A stretch of 13,062 nt of DNA. Origin: Betaproteobacteria bacterium. Its GTDB lineage: Bacteria; Pseudomonadota; Gammaproteobacteria; Burkholderiales; SG8-41. The translations under genes were made by a program, and so were the position numbers. The stretch covers positions 1 through 13,062 of the forward strand of contig JANXRI010000360.1 in NCBI GenBank assembly GCA_025353085.1, given 5' to 3'. This document shows, one piece after another, positions 1 to 7,087 of the stretch. The notes under the pieces were generated by a model. That model did no database searches. It was not told the DNA's origin and saw only the letters and a list, made by a program, of their open reading frames with translations. The first letter of the stretch is position 1, and every line of letters starts with the position of its first letter.

Positions 1-1
1 C

Positions 2-1132
2 GCTAAAGGTCGCGACAGCGTGTACGATCTCTCCGGCATGAATCGCGGCAGCGGCATAACGAATGACGATGTGCCGCATCTTTCGAGCCACGTGCCATTT
101 TTCGAGCGCTTCGAAGGCAAAACCGAGCCCTATGCGTTAAAACACATGGGCGCCGACCCCGCCAAACACAGCGCGATCATCTTGAACCGGGTATCCGCCG
201 CCAATTTCATCGCACTCACGACGATCCTCAAGCCGGGTGACCGCGTGCTTGCACTGGCGCCGTTGAATGGCGTGTCACACCCTTCGACGGTGCGGCCTAT
301 TTCAATGGCCGGCGCCGAACTCGAGGAATTTCATACGTACGCCGAGCTTGAAAAGGAATGGCATACCGGCGGCGCGCCACGTCTGCTGCTCATCACGCCG
401 ATCAGCGCATCCAAGCGCCATCTGCCATTCGATGAATTCATCAAGGCCCTCGCATTGCCGAGAAAACCGCACACACTCGCATTCGTCGATGATGCCCACA
501 TGGCATCGCGCGTGGCTTTTTTTGAAGAACCGCGGACTTTCCAGGTCGGCGCAATCGATCTCGCGGGCTGCTCGGCGGACAAGCATGTCGCGGGTCCACG
601 CGCAGGCGTGCTAGTCGGACGCAAAGATTTGATCGTAGAAATCGGCTCACGTGCCTATGAACTCGGACTCGAAGCGCAGGCTGGCCAGTACGTCGGCGTC
701 GCTAATGCGCTCAAGAATTTCGACCCGGCCGTCGTCAAGCAGGCGGGCGAACTCGCAAAACAACTCGTCGAAGTGCTCGCGCAAAAATATGGCGCCACGC
801 GCGCCTATCTCGGCGGCCCGGGTGTATCGATCGCCGGCGATGATGTCATCGATATCGCGCTCGAGCAGCGCGGCGGAAAAACCAAACCCAAACTCGTGGC
901 GGTCGAGGCGGCGGGCCTCGTCGCGATGGAAATGCTCGAGAAAGACGGCGTCCTTACGATCGGCGCGGTGTCGATGCCGGGGAGTGCGCCGGTCGTGCGC
1001 CTGATGATGTACCCGGACGGCTCGCGGCTCGGCATGGAGCGCATCGTTGCTGCGCTCGACAGCAGTATCGACCGTCTTGCCGAGGTCATCGACGACGTTG
1101 ACGCGGCGCGTGCCCAATTGCTGGGTGTGTAA
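2..1132 (+). CDS. SelA-like fold-type I PLP-dependent enzyme, 5'-partial
   Basis: The reading frame is open to the left edge, so the gene probably begins outside the window; the first in-window start codon is a GTG at 20. Residue numbers below count from that GTG. The protein looks like a fold-type I PLP enzyme of the SelA / aminotransferase class V-like group. VDDAH at about 156-160 supplies the Asp expected to bind the pyridine nitrogen, and SADKH at about 185-189 holds Lys188, the likely Schiff-base lysine. It is followed by a GPRAGVLVGRKDLI stretch typical of SelA-like lyases and transferases. True SelA is unlikely because no selenocysteine genes are nearby; an amino- or hydroxy-acid lyase, aldolase or racemase is equally possible. 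The downstream Bug gene starts one base after the stop, so the enzyme probably acts on, or derives from, the solute those proteins bind. The substrate cannot be read from the sequence. Confidence 0.85.
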   Translation, partial: AKGRDSVYDLSGMNRGSGITNDDVPHLSSHVPFFERFEGKTEPYALKHMGADPAKHSAIILNRVSAANFIALTTILKPGDRVLALAPLNGVSHPSTVRPISMAGAELEEFHTYAELEKEWHTGGAPRLLLITPISASKRHLPFDEFIKALALPRKPHTLAFVDDAHMASRVAFFEEPRTFQVGAIDLAGCSADKHVAGPRAGVLVGRKDLIVEIGSRAYELGLEAQAGQYVGVANALKNFDPAVVKQAGELAKQLVEVLAQKYGATRAYLGGPGVSIAGDDVIDIALEQRGGKTKPKLVAVEAAGLVAMEMLEKDGVLTIGAVSMPGSAPVVRLMMYPDGSRLGMERIVAALDSSIDRLAEVIDDVDAARAQLLGV

Positions 1133-1133
1133 C

Positions 1134-2099
1134 GTGCGGGCGCGCTGGCTTGTCACCTTCACCTTCGCATTCGCGATCTCCAACTGCGCAAATGCGCAAA
1201 ATTATCCGGCCAAGCCGGTGCGGCTGATCGTGCCGTTTCCGGCCGGCGGCGGCTCGGACGTGGTCGGACGCATCCTTGCGCAGAAGCTCGGCGAGCGCTT
1301 TGGCCAGCAGGTCATCGTCGATAACCGCGCCGGCGCTGGCGGTTCAATCGGCACCGAAGCAGTGGTCAAGGCACCGCCTGACGGTTACACCGTAGTGCTC
1401 GCTTCAACTTCCGAAATCGCGATCAATCCCGGCATTTACAGCAAACTTAATTACGACACCGTAAAGGATCTGGCGGCCGTCGCCATGGTGGCCTCAACAC
1501 CGATGGTCGTCATCATCCATCCGACGTTTCCGATCGCGTCGATGCGGGAATTGGTTGCGCTGGCCAAGGCTAAGCCCGGGGCCATCAACGTCGCCTCGTC
1601 GGGCGCCGGCACGATCACACATTTATCGGGCGAACTCTTGCGCTCGATGGCCGGCGTGACCTGGACGCACGTGCCTTACAAAGGCGCGCCGGCCGCGCTG
1701 ACCGATCTCGCCAGCGGGCAGGTGCAGGTGATGTTCTCGTCGTTGCCCGCGGCGATGACCTTTATCAAGAGCCATCGCGTGAAGCCAATCGCGGTCTCGG
1801 GCCGCACCCGTGCGGAATCGTTGCCGCAGACTCCAACCGTGATCGAAAGCGGCGTCCCCGGCTATGACGTTGAATACTGGTACGGCATCTTCGCGCCGGC
1901 GGCGACACCGCGCGATGCATTGACAAGGTTAAGCGACGAAATCGCCGCGTCGCTTAAGTTGCCCGATATGGTAAACAATCTAGCCAACCAGGGTGCGGCG
2001 CCGGGCCGGCTCACGCAGATCCAGTTCGCGGATTTCGTTAAATCTGAAGTGGTGAAATGGGGCGGCGTAGTTAAATCTTCCGGCGCACGCGCCGATTGA
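1134..2099 (+). CDS. Bug/TctC-family periplasmic solute-binding protein (first copy)
   Basis: Extracytoplasmic binding protein of the tripartite tricarboxylate transporter (Bug) family, about 321 residues, the usual size. I chose the GTG at 1134, one base after the upstream stop, because it gives a clean signal peptide: Arg residues, a hydrophobic run, and a probable ANA-Q cleavage near residue 21. An upstream ATG at 1047 in the same frame would bury the signal sequence. Family hallmarks are visible: YPAKPVRLIVPFPAGGGSD at the start of the mature protein, VIVDNRAGAGGSIG, PPDGYT, and THVPYKGAPAALTDLASGQV in the second lobe. Bug proteins bind small carboxylates or amides; the ligand here is unknown. 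No TctA or TctB membrane subunit is in the window, so it is an orphan binding protein at this locus. It is likely cotranscribed with the PLP enzyme and the next Bug gene. Confidence 0.93.
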   Translation: MRARWLVTFTFAFAISNCANAQNYPAKPVRLIVPFPAGGGSDVVGRILAQKLGERFGQQVIVDNRAGAGGSIGTEAVVKAPPDGYTVVLASTSEIAINPGIYSKLNYDTVKDLAAVAMVASTPMVVIIHPTFPIASMRELVALAKAKPGAINVASSGAGTITHLSGELLRSMAGVTWTHVPYKGAPAALTDLASGQVQVMFSSLPAAMTFIKSHRVKPIAVSGRTRAESLPQTPTVIESGVPGYDVEYWYGIFAPAATPRDALTRLSDEIAASLKLPDMVNNLANQGAAPGRLTQIQFADFVKSEVVKWGGVVKSSGARAD

Positions 2100-2113
2100 A
2101 CTGCAGCGTGAAA

Positions 2114-3085
2114 ATGTTCAGGGCGCGACACTTTATCGGCGTTGCCGCCGGGTGTTTGATTGCGAGCACATGCCATGCGCAGTCTTACCCGAGTAAACCG
2201 GTACGGCTCATTCACGGCTTCGGTTCCGGTAGTGCAATCGACGTTTTTTCACGTCCGCTCGCGCAAAAACTCAGCGAAGCGCTCGGTCAGCAAGTGGTTG
2301 TCGATGCGCGTCCCGGCGCCACCGGCATGATCGCCAACGATCTGGTGGCCAAGAGCGCGCCCGATGGTTATAACCTGCTCGCAGCACCGGGCTCAGCGAT
2401 GGCGGCGACACCGCATTTATATAAAGTGCCGTACGACCCGCTGCGCGACTTCGCGCCCGTGATCCAGATCAGCACATTCTCATACGTGCTGGTGGCGCAT
2501 CCCGCTGTTCCGGCGAAAACCGCGCGCGAGCTGATTGCGCTCGCGAAAACACGCCGTGATCCGCTCACTTATGGCTCGACGGGCGTCGGCAGCGGCTTTC
2601 ATCTAGCCGGCGAATTATTCGCGTCGATGGCGGGTATCCAACTGCTTCATGTGCCGTATCGCGGCGGCGGCTCGGCGGCGATTGTCGATCTCGTCGCCGG
2701 CCGCGTGGACCTGACGTGGGACAGCCTCGCCGTGGTGCTGCTGCAAATGCGCGCTGGCAAATTGCATGCGATCGGCGTGACGGGCGCGCGCCGTGCCGCC
2801 GCGCTGCCGGACGTCCCCGCCATCGCGGAAAGCGGCCTGCCCGGTTACGAGATGATCGGCTGGCATGGCATTTTCGCGCCCGCCGGCACGCCGCGTGACA
2901 TCGTCAACCGGCTGTCGACGTCGATCGCAAAAATTCTGGCCGCACCCGACATCCGCGAATTATGGAACACGCAGGCGATGGAAATCGTGCCGTCGACGCC
3001 CGAACAATTTGCCGCGCGGCTGCGCTTTGATTTCGACCGCTACGGCAAGCTCATCAAAGATTCCGGTATCAAAATTCAGCAGTAA
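2114..3085 (+). CDS. Bug/TctC-family periplasmic solute-binding protein (second copy)
   Basis: A second Bug/TctC binding protein, 323 residues from the ATG at 2114. That start gives a normal signal peptide (MFRARH, hydrophobic core, CHAQ-SYPSKP cleavage near residue 23). A TTG at 2096 overlapping the previous stop (ATTGA) and a GTG at 2108 are in the same frame and would suit translational coupling; none has a strong Shine-Dalgarno, so the start is uncertain by up to 18 bases. Bug motifs include SYPSKPVRLIHGFGSGSAID, VVVDARPGATGMIAND, SAPDGYN and HVPYRGGGSAAIVDLVAGRVD. It resembles its neighbour in plan but differs in the ligand-loop segment (HGFGSGSAID against PFPAGGGSDV), so the two probably bind different or differently charged solutes. 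It is the last gene of the plus-strand unit. Confidence 0.92.
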   Translation: MFRARHFIGVAAGCLIASTCHAQSYPSKPVRLIHGFGSGSAIDVFSRPLAQKLSEALGQQVVVDARPGATGMIANDLVAKSAPDGYNLLAAPGSAMAATPHLYKVPYDPLRDFAPVIQISTFSYVLVAHPAVPAKTARELIALAKTRRDPLTYGSTGVGSGFHLAGELFASMAGIQLLHVPYRGGGSAAIVDLVAGRVDLTWDSLAVVLLQMRAGKLHAIGVTGARRAAALPDVPAIAESGLPGYEMIGWHGIFAPAGTPRDIVNRLSTSIAKILAAPDIRELWNTQAMEIVPSTPEQFAARLRFDFDRYGKLIKDSGIKIQQ

Positions 3086-3121
3086 CCCGCGTTATCTTTA
3101 TCCGCGGCGCTGCAGAGTCCC

Positions 3122-3153
3122 GCCCGCTCGCGCGGGTCGCCAACAGCGGCGAC
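3122..3153 (+). other. Two adjacent small GC hairpins after the Bug genes
   Basis: About 36 bases past the second Bug stop, CCCGC/GCGGG (3123-3127 with 3132-3136, loop TCGC) is directly followed by GTCGCC/GGCGAC (3136-3141 with 3148-3153, loop of six). They share base 3136, so only one can form fully at a time. No T-run follows, so this is not a classical intrinsic terminator. It could be a Rho-type or 3'-end-stabilising structure, or incidental in GC-rich DNA. The rest of the 3086-3328 spacer holds no convincing gene; it also contains a 10-bp palindrome TTTCGCGAAA at 3207-3216. Confidence 0.35.
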
Positions 3154-3290
3154 AACACTAAGGTAGCGCACAGTCTTCTCCTTGCGAGAAAGCCTGGCGG
3201 CCCGTTTTTCGCGAAACTTACGCCGCGCTCGAGTCTCTCTATGTCGCACTTGCAAAATACGCGCCCGCCCTCACCTTCCCGGAATATCTC

Positions 3291-3299
3291 TGGTACGAT
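3291..3299 (+). promoter_or_regulatory. Extended -10 promoter candidate for the 3329 gene
   Basis: TGGTACGAT at 3291-3299 fits an extended -10 (TG-N-TACGAT). No good -35 is visible 16-18 bases upstream, as is common for extended -10 promoters. Transcription would begin near 3306, giving a leader of about 23 bases that carries AAGGG (3319-3323), five bases before the ATG. This is inference from motif and spacing only. Confidence 0.4.
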
Positions 3300-3328
3300 C
3301 CGGTTTTTAATTGAAATTAAGGGCAATC

Positions 3329-3727
3329 ATGGCGCTTCAACAAGACGGCAATAGTATCAATCTGACGATGGACGCGGCCAGTGTTTACCGCGAAGACGTT
3401 TACACCGATCGCAAAGTCGGCACCATTCGCTGCCTGACACCCGTTAAAACGGACGGCACGCCGGACGGCGGACGCACGGCGCTGTTTGTCGGCGAGGCGC
3501 AAATCCTGACGCCGATGGGCGCGATTCCGGTGACCTTTGAAATCGCAGCGAATGGACTCGCCGATGCGATCAAGAATTACGAGGCCGCTGCGAAGGAAGG
3601 CGTTGAGCGCACCGTCAAGGAAATCCAGGAATATCGACGCCAAGCCGCGTCTTCGATAGTCATTCCACAAAGCGGCGCCGGCGGTCCGCCAGGCATGGGC
3701 GGCGGTGGCAAGATTCAGCTTCCTTAA
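3329..3727 (+). CDS. Conserved-looking cytosolic protein of unknown function, 132 aa
   Basis: A 132-residue protein with no signal peptide or membrane segment. I chose the ATG at 3329 rather than an in-frame TTG at 3311 because AAGGG sits five bases ahead of the ATG. The N-terminal two thirds look like a compact beta-rich fold (SVYREDVYTDRKVGTIRCLTPVKTDGTPD, then an ILTPMGAIPVTFEIA strand pair). A helical, charged segment follows (LADAIKNYEAAAKEGVERT onward, residues about 80-107), and then a flexible Gly/Pro-rich tail ending GGGGKIQLP. From memory, similar short proteins with a Gly-rich tail occur in other beta- and gammaproteobacteria, but I cannot name a characterised family and give no function. 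It stands alone with its own probable promoter; an IS remnant begins just after its stop. The coding sequence looks intact. Confidence 0.8.
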   Translation: MALQQDGNSINLTMDAASVYREDVYTDRKVGTIRCLTPVKTDGTPDGGRTALFVGEAQILTPMGAIPVTFEIAANGLADAIKNYEAAAKEGVERTVKEIQEYRRQAASSIVIPQSGAGGPPGMGGGGKIQLP

Positions 3728-3745
3728 AAAAACGTGATTGGGTAA

Positions 3746-3988
3746 ATGGTGATTGAGTGCCGATGGCAGGGGGAGTTGTTCTTCAAATGGATCAGGCAGC
3801 ATCTGAGAATCAAGCGTTTTTACGGCACCTCGGAGAACGCCGTGCGGACGCAAATCTGGATCGCCATCAGCGTCTACGTGCCGGTGGCGATCATCAAGAA
3901 GCAACTCAAACTGGATTCGTCCTTGCATACCTTGTTACAGATTTTGTCATTGACGCTCTTCGAAAAATTACCGTTGCAACAAGTGGTT
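3746..3988 (+). pseudogene. IS4-family transposase remnant (C-terminal fragment)
   Basis: The plus-strand frame from 3746 reads as the C-terminal end of an IS4-type DDE transposase: CRWQGELFFKWIRQHLRIKR, then FYGTSENAVRTQIWIAISVYV, then a leucine-rich end to about ILSLTLFEKLPLQQ near 3982. It contains the family's Y-(2)-R-(3)-E-(6)-K signature in damaged form: Arg and the catalytic Glu are present, Tyr is replaced by Ile at the left breakpoint, and the final Lys is Arg. The N-terminal two thirds, including both catalytic Asp residues, are missing, so the fragment cannot transpose. Recognisable homology ends near 3982-3990, after which the frame runs on inside antiporter sequence read antisense. 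Only about 80 codons survive, wedged between the 3329 gene and the antiporter. No matching terminal inverted repeats or target duplication could be identified. Confidence 0.82.
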
Positions 3989-5334
3989 GCCGCGCCGTCA
4001 CGAGTAGTCGGCGCCGCCTTATGGCGGGCGTCCGGATGCCACCCCAGCACGAGCAGAAGCACGCAGAAGCCTATGACGTAGGCAACCGCAATCAGCCACC
4101 CATGCTTCAGCCACAAGCCAACCGATCTCGCTTCGGGAAACAAATTAGCCAATGCGACACCGGCCGATGAACCGAACCAGATCATCGAGCCACCGAAGCC
4201 CACCGCATACGCGAGAAATCCCCAATCGTAACCACCCTGCTTAAGAGCCAGTGCCGTCAACGGAATGTTGTCGAATACCGCCGAAACAAAACCGAGGCCC
4301 AGTGCGGTTTCCCATGACGCCGCCGGCAGCTTGTCAACGGGCATCAACGATGCGATCAGCACAAGTGACAGCAAAAAAATACTGCCTTTGACCGCGCCTG
4401 GAACGACTTGCCAATCCGGCTTGCGCCACCCTGCGGTTAACACAATCACCGCCCAGACGGCGGCGCCGATAAATGGAAAGCGCCCGGACACCGCTGCATA
4501 GCGCGTGTTGACGAGCACGTTCACTGCCATCGCCGCGATCAGAATCAACGCAACGATCGCGACACGGTTCCAGTCTACGCGCACGCCAGCCGGCGCGTCC
4601 CTGGTAATCGGCGCATGCCGTTGCTGTTGAATAGCGGCGGGGATGCCGAAAATAAACAACGCGACGACAGCCGCGACATACGCTTCGAGCACGTTCAGCG
4701 GACTCACGCCGTCGATCCACATCATCGTTGTCGTGGTATCGCCGACGACGCTGCCTGCGCCGCCTGCATTCGATGCGGCGACGATTGCCGCAAGATAACC
4801 GATATGCACTTTATGATTGAATACCGTCGCCGCGATGGTGCCACCGATAATTGCGGCAGCGATATTGTCGAGAAATCCCGACAGCACGAAAATCATGACG
4901 AGTAACAGGAAGCCGCCCTTCCAATCGCCGGGCAGGAATTTAGTCAGCAGGGCGGGCACATGGCTATCTTCAAAATGCCGCGAGAGGAGCGCGAACCCGA
5001 CCAACAGCAAAAATAAATTGGCCAGGATCACCCACTCGTCACCCAGGTGGGCGCCAAAACCGGCCAAGCCGGCCCCGCCATGAAAACCGGTGAAAAGAAG
5101 TTTGTAGCCGACGACTGTGGCGACCCCGCCCAGCGCGACGCGCAGCGTGTGATGGTGAAACACCGCCACGCCGAGCAAAGTCGCCGCGAACAGAATAAAT
5201 TCGACGGGAACGCCGAAGAGCGCGGATTTATGGTCGATGCCGGCGGCTGGCGCAAGCGCGCCGTGTGTCGCAAACCACAGCGCAATTGCGATCTGAAATA
5301 CGACCCGGTGCGCGGTGATGCGATGGGCAGACAC
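3874..5334 (-). CDS. NhaD-like Na+/H+ antiporter (ion transporter superfamily)
   Basis: Polytopic inner-membrane protein of about 486 residues in the ArsB/NhaD/citrate-transporter superfamily. I place the start at the GTG whose first base is 5334, because GAGGA lies about seven bases upstream; an in-frame ATG at 5394 has no such site and crosses the promoter repeats. There are about a dozen hydrophobic segments in two related halves, each with the hallmark Asp-Asn motif: SGFLDNIAAA (Asp156, Asn157) and SAVFDNIPLT (Asp355, Asn356). GDTTTTMMW (198-206) and GGSMIWFGSSAG are also typical of NhaD proteins. Sodium/proton exchange is the likeliest role; an anion or citrate permease cannot be excluded. 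The C-terminus is odd: residues from about 452 to 486 are polar, Cys-rich and lie antisense to the IS4 transposase remnant, so the original end appears to have been replaced. The membrane core looks complete and could still work. Confidence 0.88.
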   Translation of the reverse strand: MSAHRITAHRVVFQIAIALWFATHGALAPAAGIDHKSALFGVPVEFILFAATLLGVAVFHHHTLRVALGGVATVVGYKLLFTGFHGGAGLAGFGAHLGDEWVILANLFLLLVGFALLSRHFEDSHVPALLTKFLPGDWKGGFLLLVMIFVLSGFLDNIAAAIIGGTIAATVFNHKVHIGYLAAIVAASNAGGAGSVVGDTTTTMMWIDGVSPLNVLEAYVAAVVALFIFGIPAAIQQQRHAPITRDAPAGVRVDWNRVAIVALILIAAMAVNVLVNTRYAAVSGRFPFIGAAVWAVIVLTAGWRKPDWQVVPGAVKGSIFLLSLVLIASLMPVDKLPAASWETALGLGFVSAVFDNIPLTALALKQGGYDWGFLAYAVGFGGSMIWFGSSAGVALANLFPEARSVGLWLKHGWLIAVAYVIGFCVLLLVLGWHPDARHKAAPTTRDGAATTCCNGNFSKSVNDKICNKVCKDESSLSCFLMIATGT

Positions 5335-5362
5335 GGGCGATCCTCGGTTGATAAGCGCGGCG

Positions 5363-5371
5363 ATTTTAACA
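5363..5371 (-). promoter_or_regulatory. Extended -10 promoter candidate for the antiporter
   Basis: On the minus strand, TGTTAAAAT fits an extended -10 (TG-T-TAAAAT). Transcription would begin near 5356, giving a leader of about 22 bases that holds the GAGGA ribosome-binding site. No good -35 is present; that position is occupied by the proximal copy of a 17-bp repeat, which suggests dependence on, or blocking by, a bound protein. Confidence 0.4.
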
Positions 5372-5409
5372 TCGCATAGCGACTGCCCGCCCATCGGATA
5401 GCGACTGCC
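5371..5409. repeat. Two 17-bp direct repeats, 22-bp spacing, upstream of the antiporter
   Basis: ATCGCATAGCGACTGCC (5371-5387) and ATCGGATAGCGACTGCC (5393-5409) differ at one base and are offset by 22 bases, about two helical turns. They cover the -10/-35 area of the antiporter promoter. Two copies on the same DNA face is what a dimeric or cooperative operator would look like; a simple local duplication is the alternative. No regulator gene lies next to them. Confidence 0.7.
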
Positions 5410-5461
5410 AGCTTATACAGCCTTGTCCTATCCGCGCTCAATGCATACGTAAGTACGTAAC

Positions 5462-5488
5462 GCGGGGCCCGCATCGAGCGGGCCCCGC
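5462..5488. terminator. Strong GC hairpin, terminator of the Deg protease gene
   Basis: An 11-bp perfect, all-GC stem pairs 5462-5472 with 5478-5488 around an ATCGA loop, starting 24 bases past the protease stop (minus strand). The T-rich tract (AGTTTGTTCTTT, 5489-5500) lies on the plus-strand side, so on the minus strand the stem is followed only by a weak U-poor run. No plus-strand gene ends here. It probably stops protease transcription from running into the antiporter promoter and may work in both directions. Confidence 0.65.
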
Positions 5489-5511
5489 AGTTTGTTCTTT
5501 AAAGCGCCGAC

Positions 5512-6966
5512 TCAGCCTAGATCGACCGGCACATACATTTTGGCGTCTTCGCGCTGCACTAACAGCGCGACGCGATTACCGGCTTTGGCAACAAGCTGCC
5601 GCAACTGCTCGACAGATTTCACCGGCGTGTTGTTGACCGACAGAATCACGTCGCCTGCCTGGATGCCCGCAGTGAGCGCCGCGCCGGTTGCATTTTCGAC
5701 GACCACGCCGCCGGCAACACCGACCTGCTGACGTTCTTCCGGACTGAGCGCGCGCACCGCGACCCCCAGCCGGCCACGTTCAACCGCGGTGTCGGCGGAC
5801 GCAACTTTATCGGACTTCAGCTCGCCAACCGTTACATCGACGCGCTTCGCTTCGCCTTTGCGCACCACGTCGAGCTTGGCAACTTCGCCCGGCTTGGTAT
5901 TCGACACAAGCACCGGCAGTTGCGCGGAAGTGCTGAGTTCAGTGCCGTTGTAGCGCACGATCACGTCACCGGCTTCAATGCCCGCCTTAGCCGCCGGACT
6001 ATCTTTCTCGACCGTGCTCACGAGCGCACCAGCCGTTTTCTTCAGCCCGAAAGATTCCGCCAGCGCCTGGTTCACGTCCTGGATGCCAACCCCAAGCCGG
6101 CCTCGCGTTACGCGCCCTGTAGCGAGCAACTGGTCCTGCACTTTGAGCGCAACGTCAATTGGAACCGCGAACGACAGGCCTTGATAACCGCCCGACCGGC
6201 TGTAGATCTGCGAGTTGATGCCAATCACTTCGCCCTTCATATTAAAGAGCGGGCCGCCCGAATTTCCCGGGTTGACGGCCACGTCGGTCTGAATAAACGG
6301 CACATACGTATCACCCGGCAGTGCGCGCGCCTTTGCGCTCACGATTCCCGATGTCACGGTATTGTCGAATCCGTACGGCGAACCGATGGCGAGCACCCAT
6401 TCGCCGACCCGCACATCATCGGCCCTGTCGATTTTCACAGTCGGTAAATTGGTGGCATCGATTTTTATCACTGCGACATCGCTCGGCTTATCGATGCCCA
6501 ACACTTTCGCTCTGAACTCGCGTTTGTCCGTCAGCTTGACCGTCACCATGGTGGCATCCGCCACGACATGAGCATTGGTCAGAATGAGTCCGTCGCTGCG
6601 CACGATAAAACCAGAGCCCAGTCCCTGCACCGGCGTCTGATCGCGCGGCACCTGCCCGCGGTATTGCCGAAAGAATTCATAAAACGGATTGCTGGGATCG
6701 AGTTCGGGGATCGCGGCTGTTTTATCAGCTTTACCGACCACGCTGACGTTGACCACCGCTGCACCGTTTTCTTCGACAATGCTGGTGAAATCAGGCACCG
6801 CCACTCGCGCGCCCGGTTGCACTGTAGCAGGCGCAGACGCAGAGGGCGCGCCGGCGGCACTTGCATAGTAAGGCGCGACTGACTGCTGGCCGAAATAGCC
6901 GCCCGCCGCTGCGCCGAAAACAACGCCGGCGACGATCAAACTGCGAAAAATCATGGTCTGTTTCAT
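5512..6966 (-). CDS. Do/HtrA-family periplasmic serine protease (DegP/DegQ type)
   Basis: Periplasmic protease and chaperone for misfolded envelope proteins, 484 residues, normal for a two-PDZ Deg protein. The start ATG at 6966 has AGGAG seven bases upstream. An N-terminal hydrophobic segment (about 6-22) is a signal peptide or membrane anchor. The chymotrypsin-like domain carries the full triad: His133 in LTNAHVVADA, Asp163 in PSDVAVIKID, and Ser236 in NPGNSGGPLF. PDZ1 spans about 287-382 (RGRLGVGIQDV onward) and PDZ2 about 396-478 (ERGRLGVAVRAL onward), each with an AGI-x-AGDVI ligand-groove strand. It is transcribed the same way as the two-component genes upstream but has its own promoter, whose CTTAA-N6-CTTAA box matches that of the response-regulator gene, so control by that regulator is likely. 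No lesion is visible. The DegP/DegQ subgroup cannot be settled here; DegS is excluded because it has one PDZ. Confidence 0.96.
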   Translation of the reverse strand: MKQTMIFRSLIVAGVVFGAAAGGYFGQQSVAPYYASAAGAPSASAPATVQPGARVAVPDFTSIVEENGAAVVNVSVVGKADKTAAIPELDPSNPFYEFFRQYRGQVPRDQTPVQGLGSGFIVRSDGLILTNAHVVADATMVTVKLTDKREFRAKVLGIDKPSDVAVIKIDATNLPTVKIDRADDVRVGEWVLAIGSPYGFDNTVTSGIVSAKARALPGDTYVPFIQTDVAVNPGNSGGPLFNMKGEVIGINSQIYSRSGGYQGLSFAVPIDVALKVQDQLLATGRVTRGRLGVGIQDVNQALAESFGLKKTAGALVSTVEKDSPAAKAGIEAGDVIVRYNGTELSTSAQLPVLVSNTKPGEVAKLDVVRKGEAKRVDVTVGELKSDKVASADTAVERGRLGVAVRALSPEERQQVGVAGGVVVENATGAALTAGIQAGDVILSVNNTPVKSVEQLRQLVAKAGNRVALLVQREDAKMYVPVDLG

Positions 6967-7018
6967 AAGTCGCTCCTGATGGTGAATAACATACCGGCTG
7001 TAATGAACCGACGTGTAG

Positions 7019-7048
7019 CTTAAAGACTTAACCTTAAGACAGACTTAA
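7019..7048 (-). promoter_or_regulatory. CTTAA-box cluster upstream of the Deg protease gene
   Basis: Four CTTAA units lie at 7019, 7027, 7033 and 7044 on the plus strand. The pair at 7033 and 7044 has an 11-base period (CTTAA-N6-CTTAA), the tandem half-site layout bound by QseB/PmrA-type response regulators. The proximal edge of this pair is 67 bases upstream of the protease start codon. The same arrangement at the same distance precedes the response-regulator gene. Binding is inferred. Confidence 0.65.
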
Positions 7049-7087
7049 AACAAAAAAGTGCGTAACGCGACCGCGGCGGCGCGAGAT

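Noticed and set aside
3069..3326. 85-codon minus-strand open frame in the 3086-3328 spacer
   Set aside because: No ribosome-binding site or recognisable domain, and it overlaps the probable promoter of the 3329 gene.
3734..3758. GTGATTGGGT / GTGATTGAGT direct repeat at the left edge of the IS remnant
   Set aside because: Only 10 bases with one mismatch and no partner at the right edge of the remnant, so it cannot be called a target-site duplication.
3317..3928. 203-codon minus-strand open frame covering the 3329 gene and the IS remnant
   Set aside because: Spans two unrelated pieces of DNA in antisense and shows no domain; the plus-strand gene has a ribosome site and ordered sequence.
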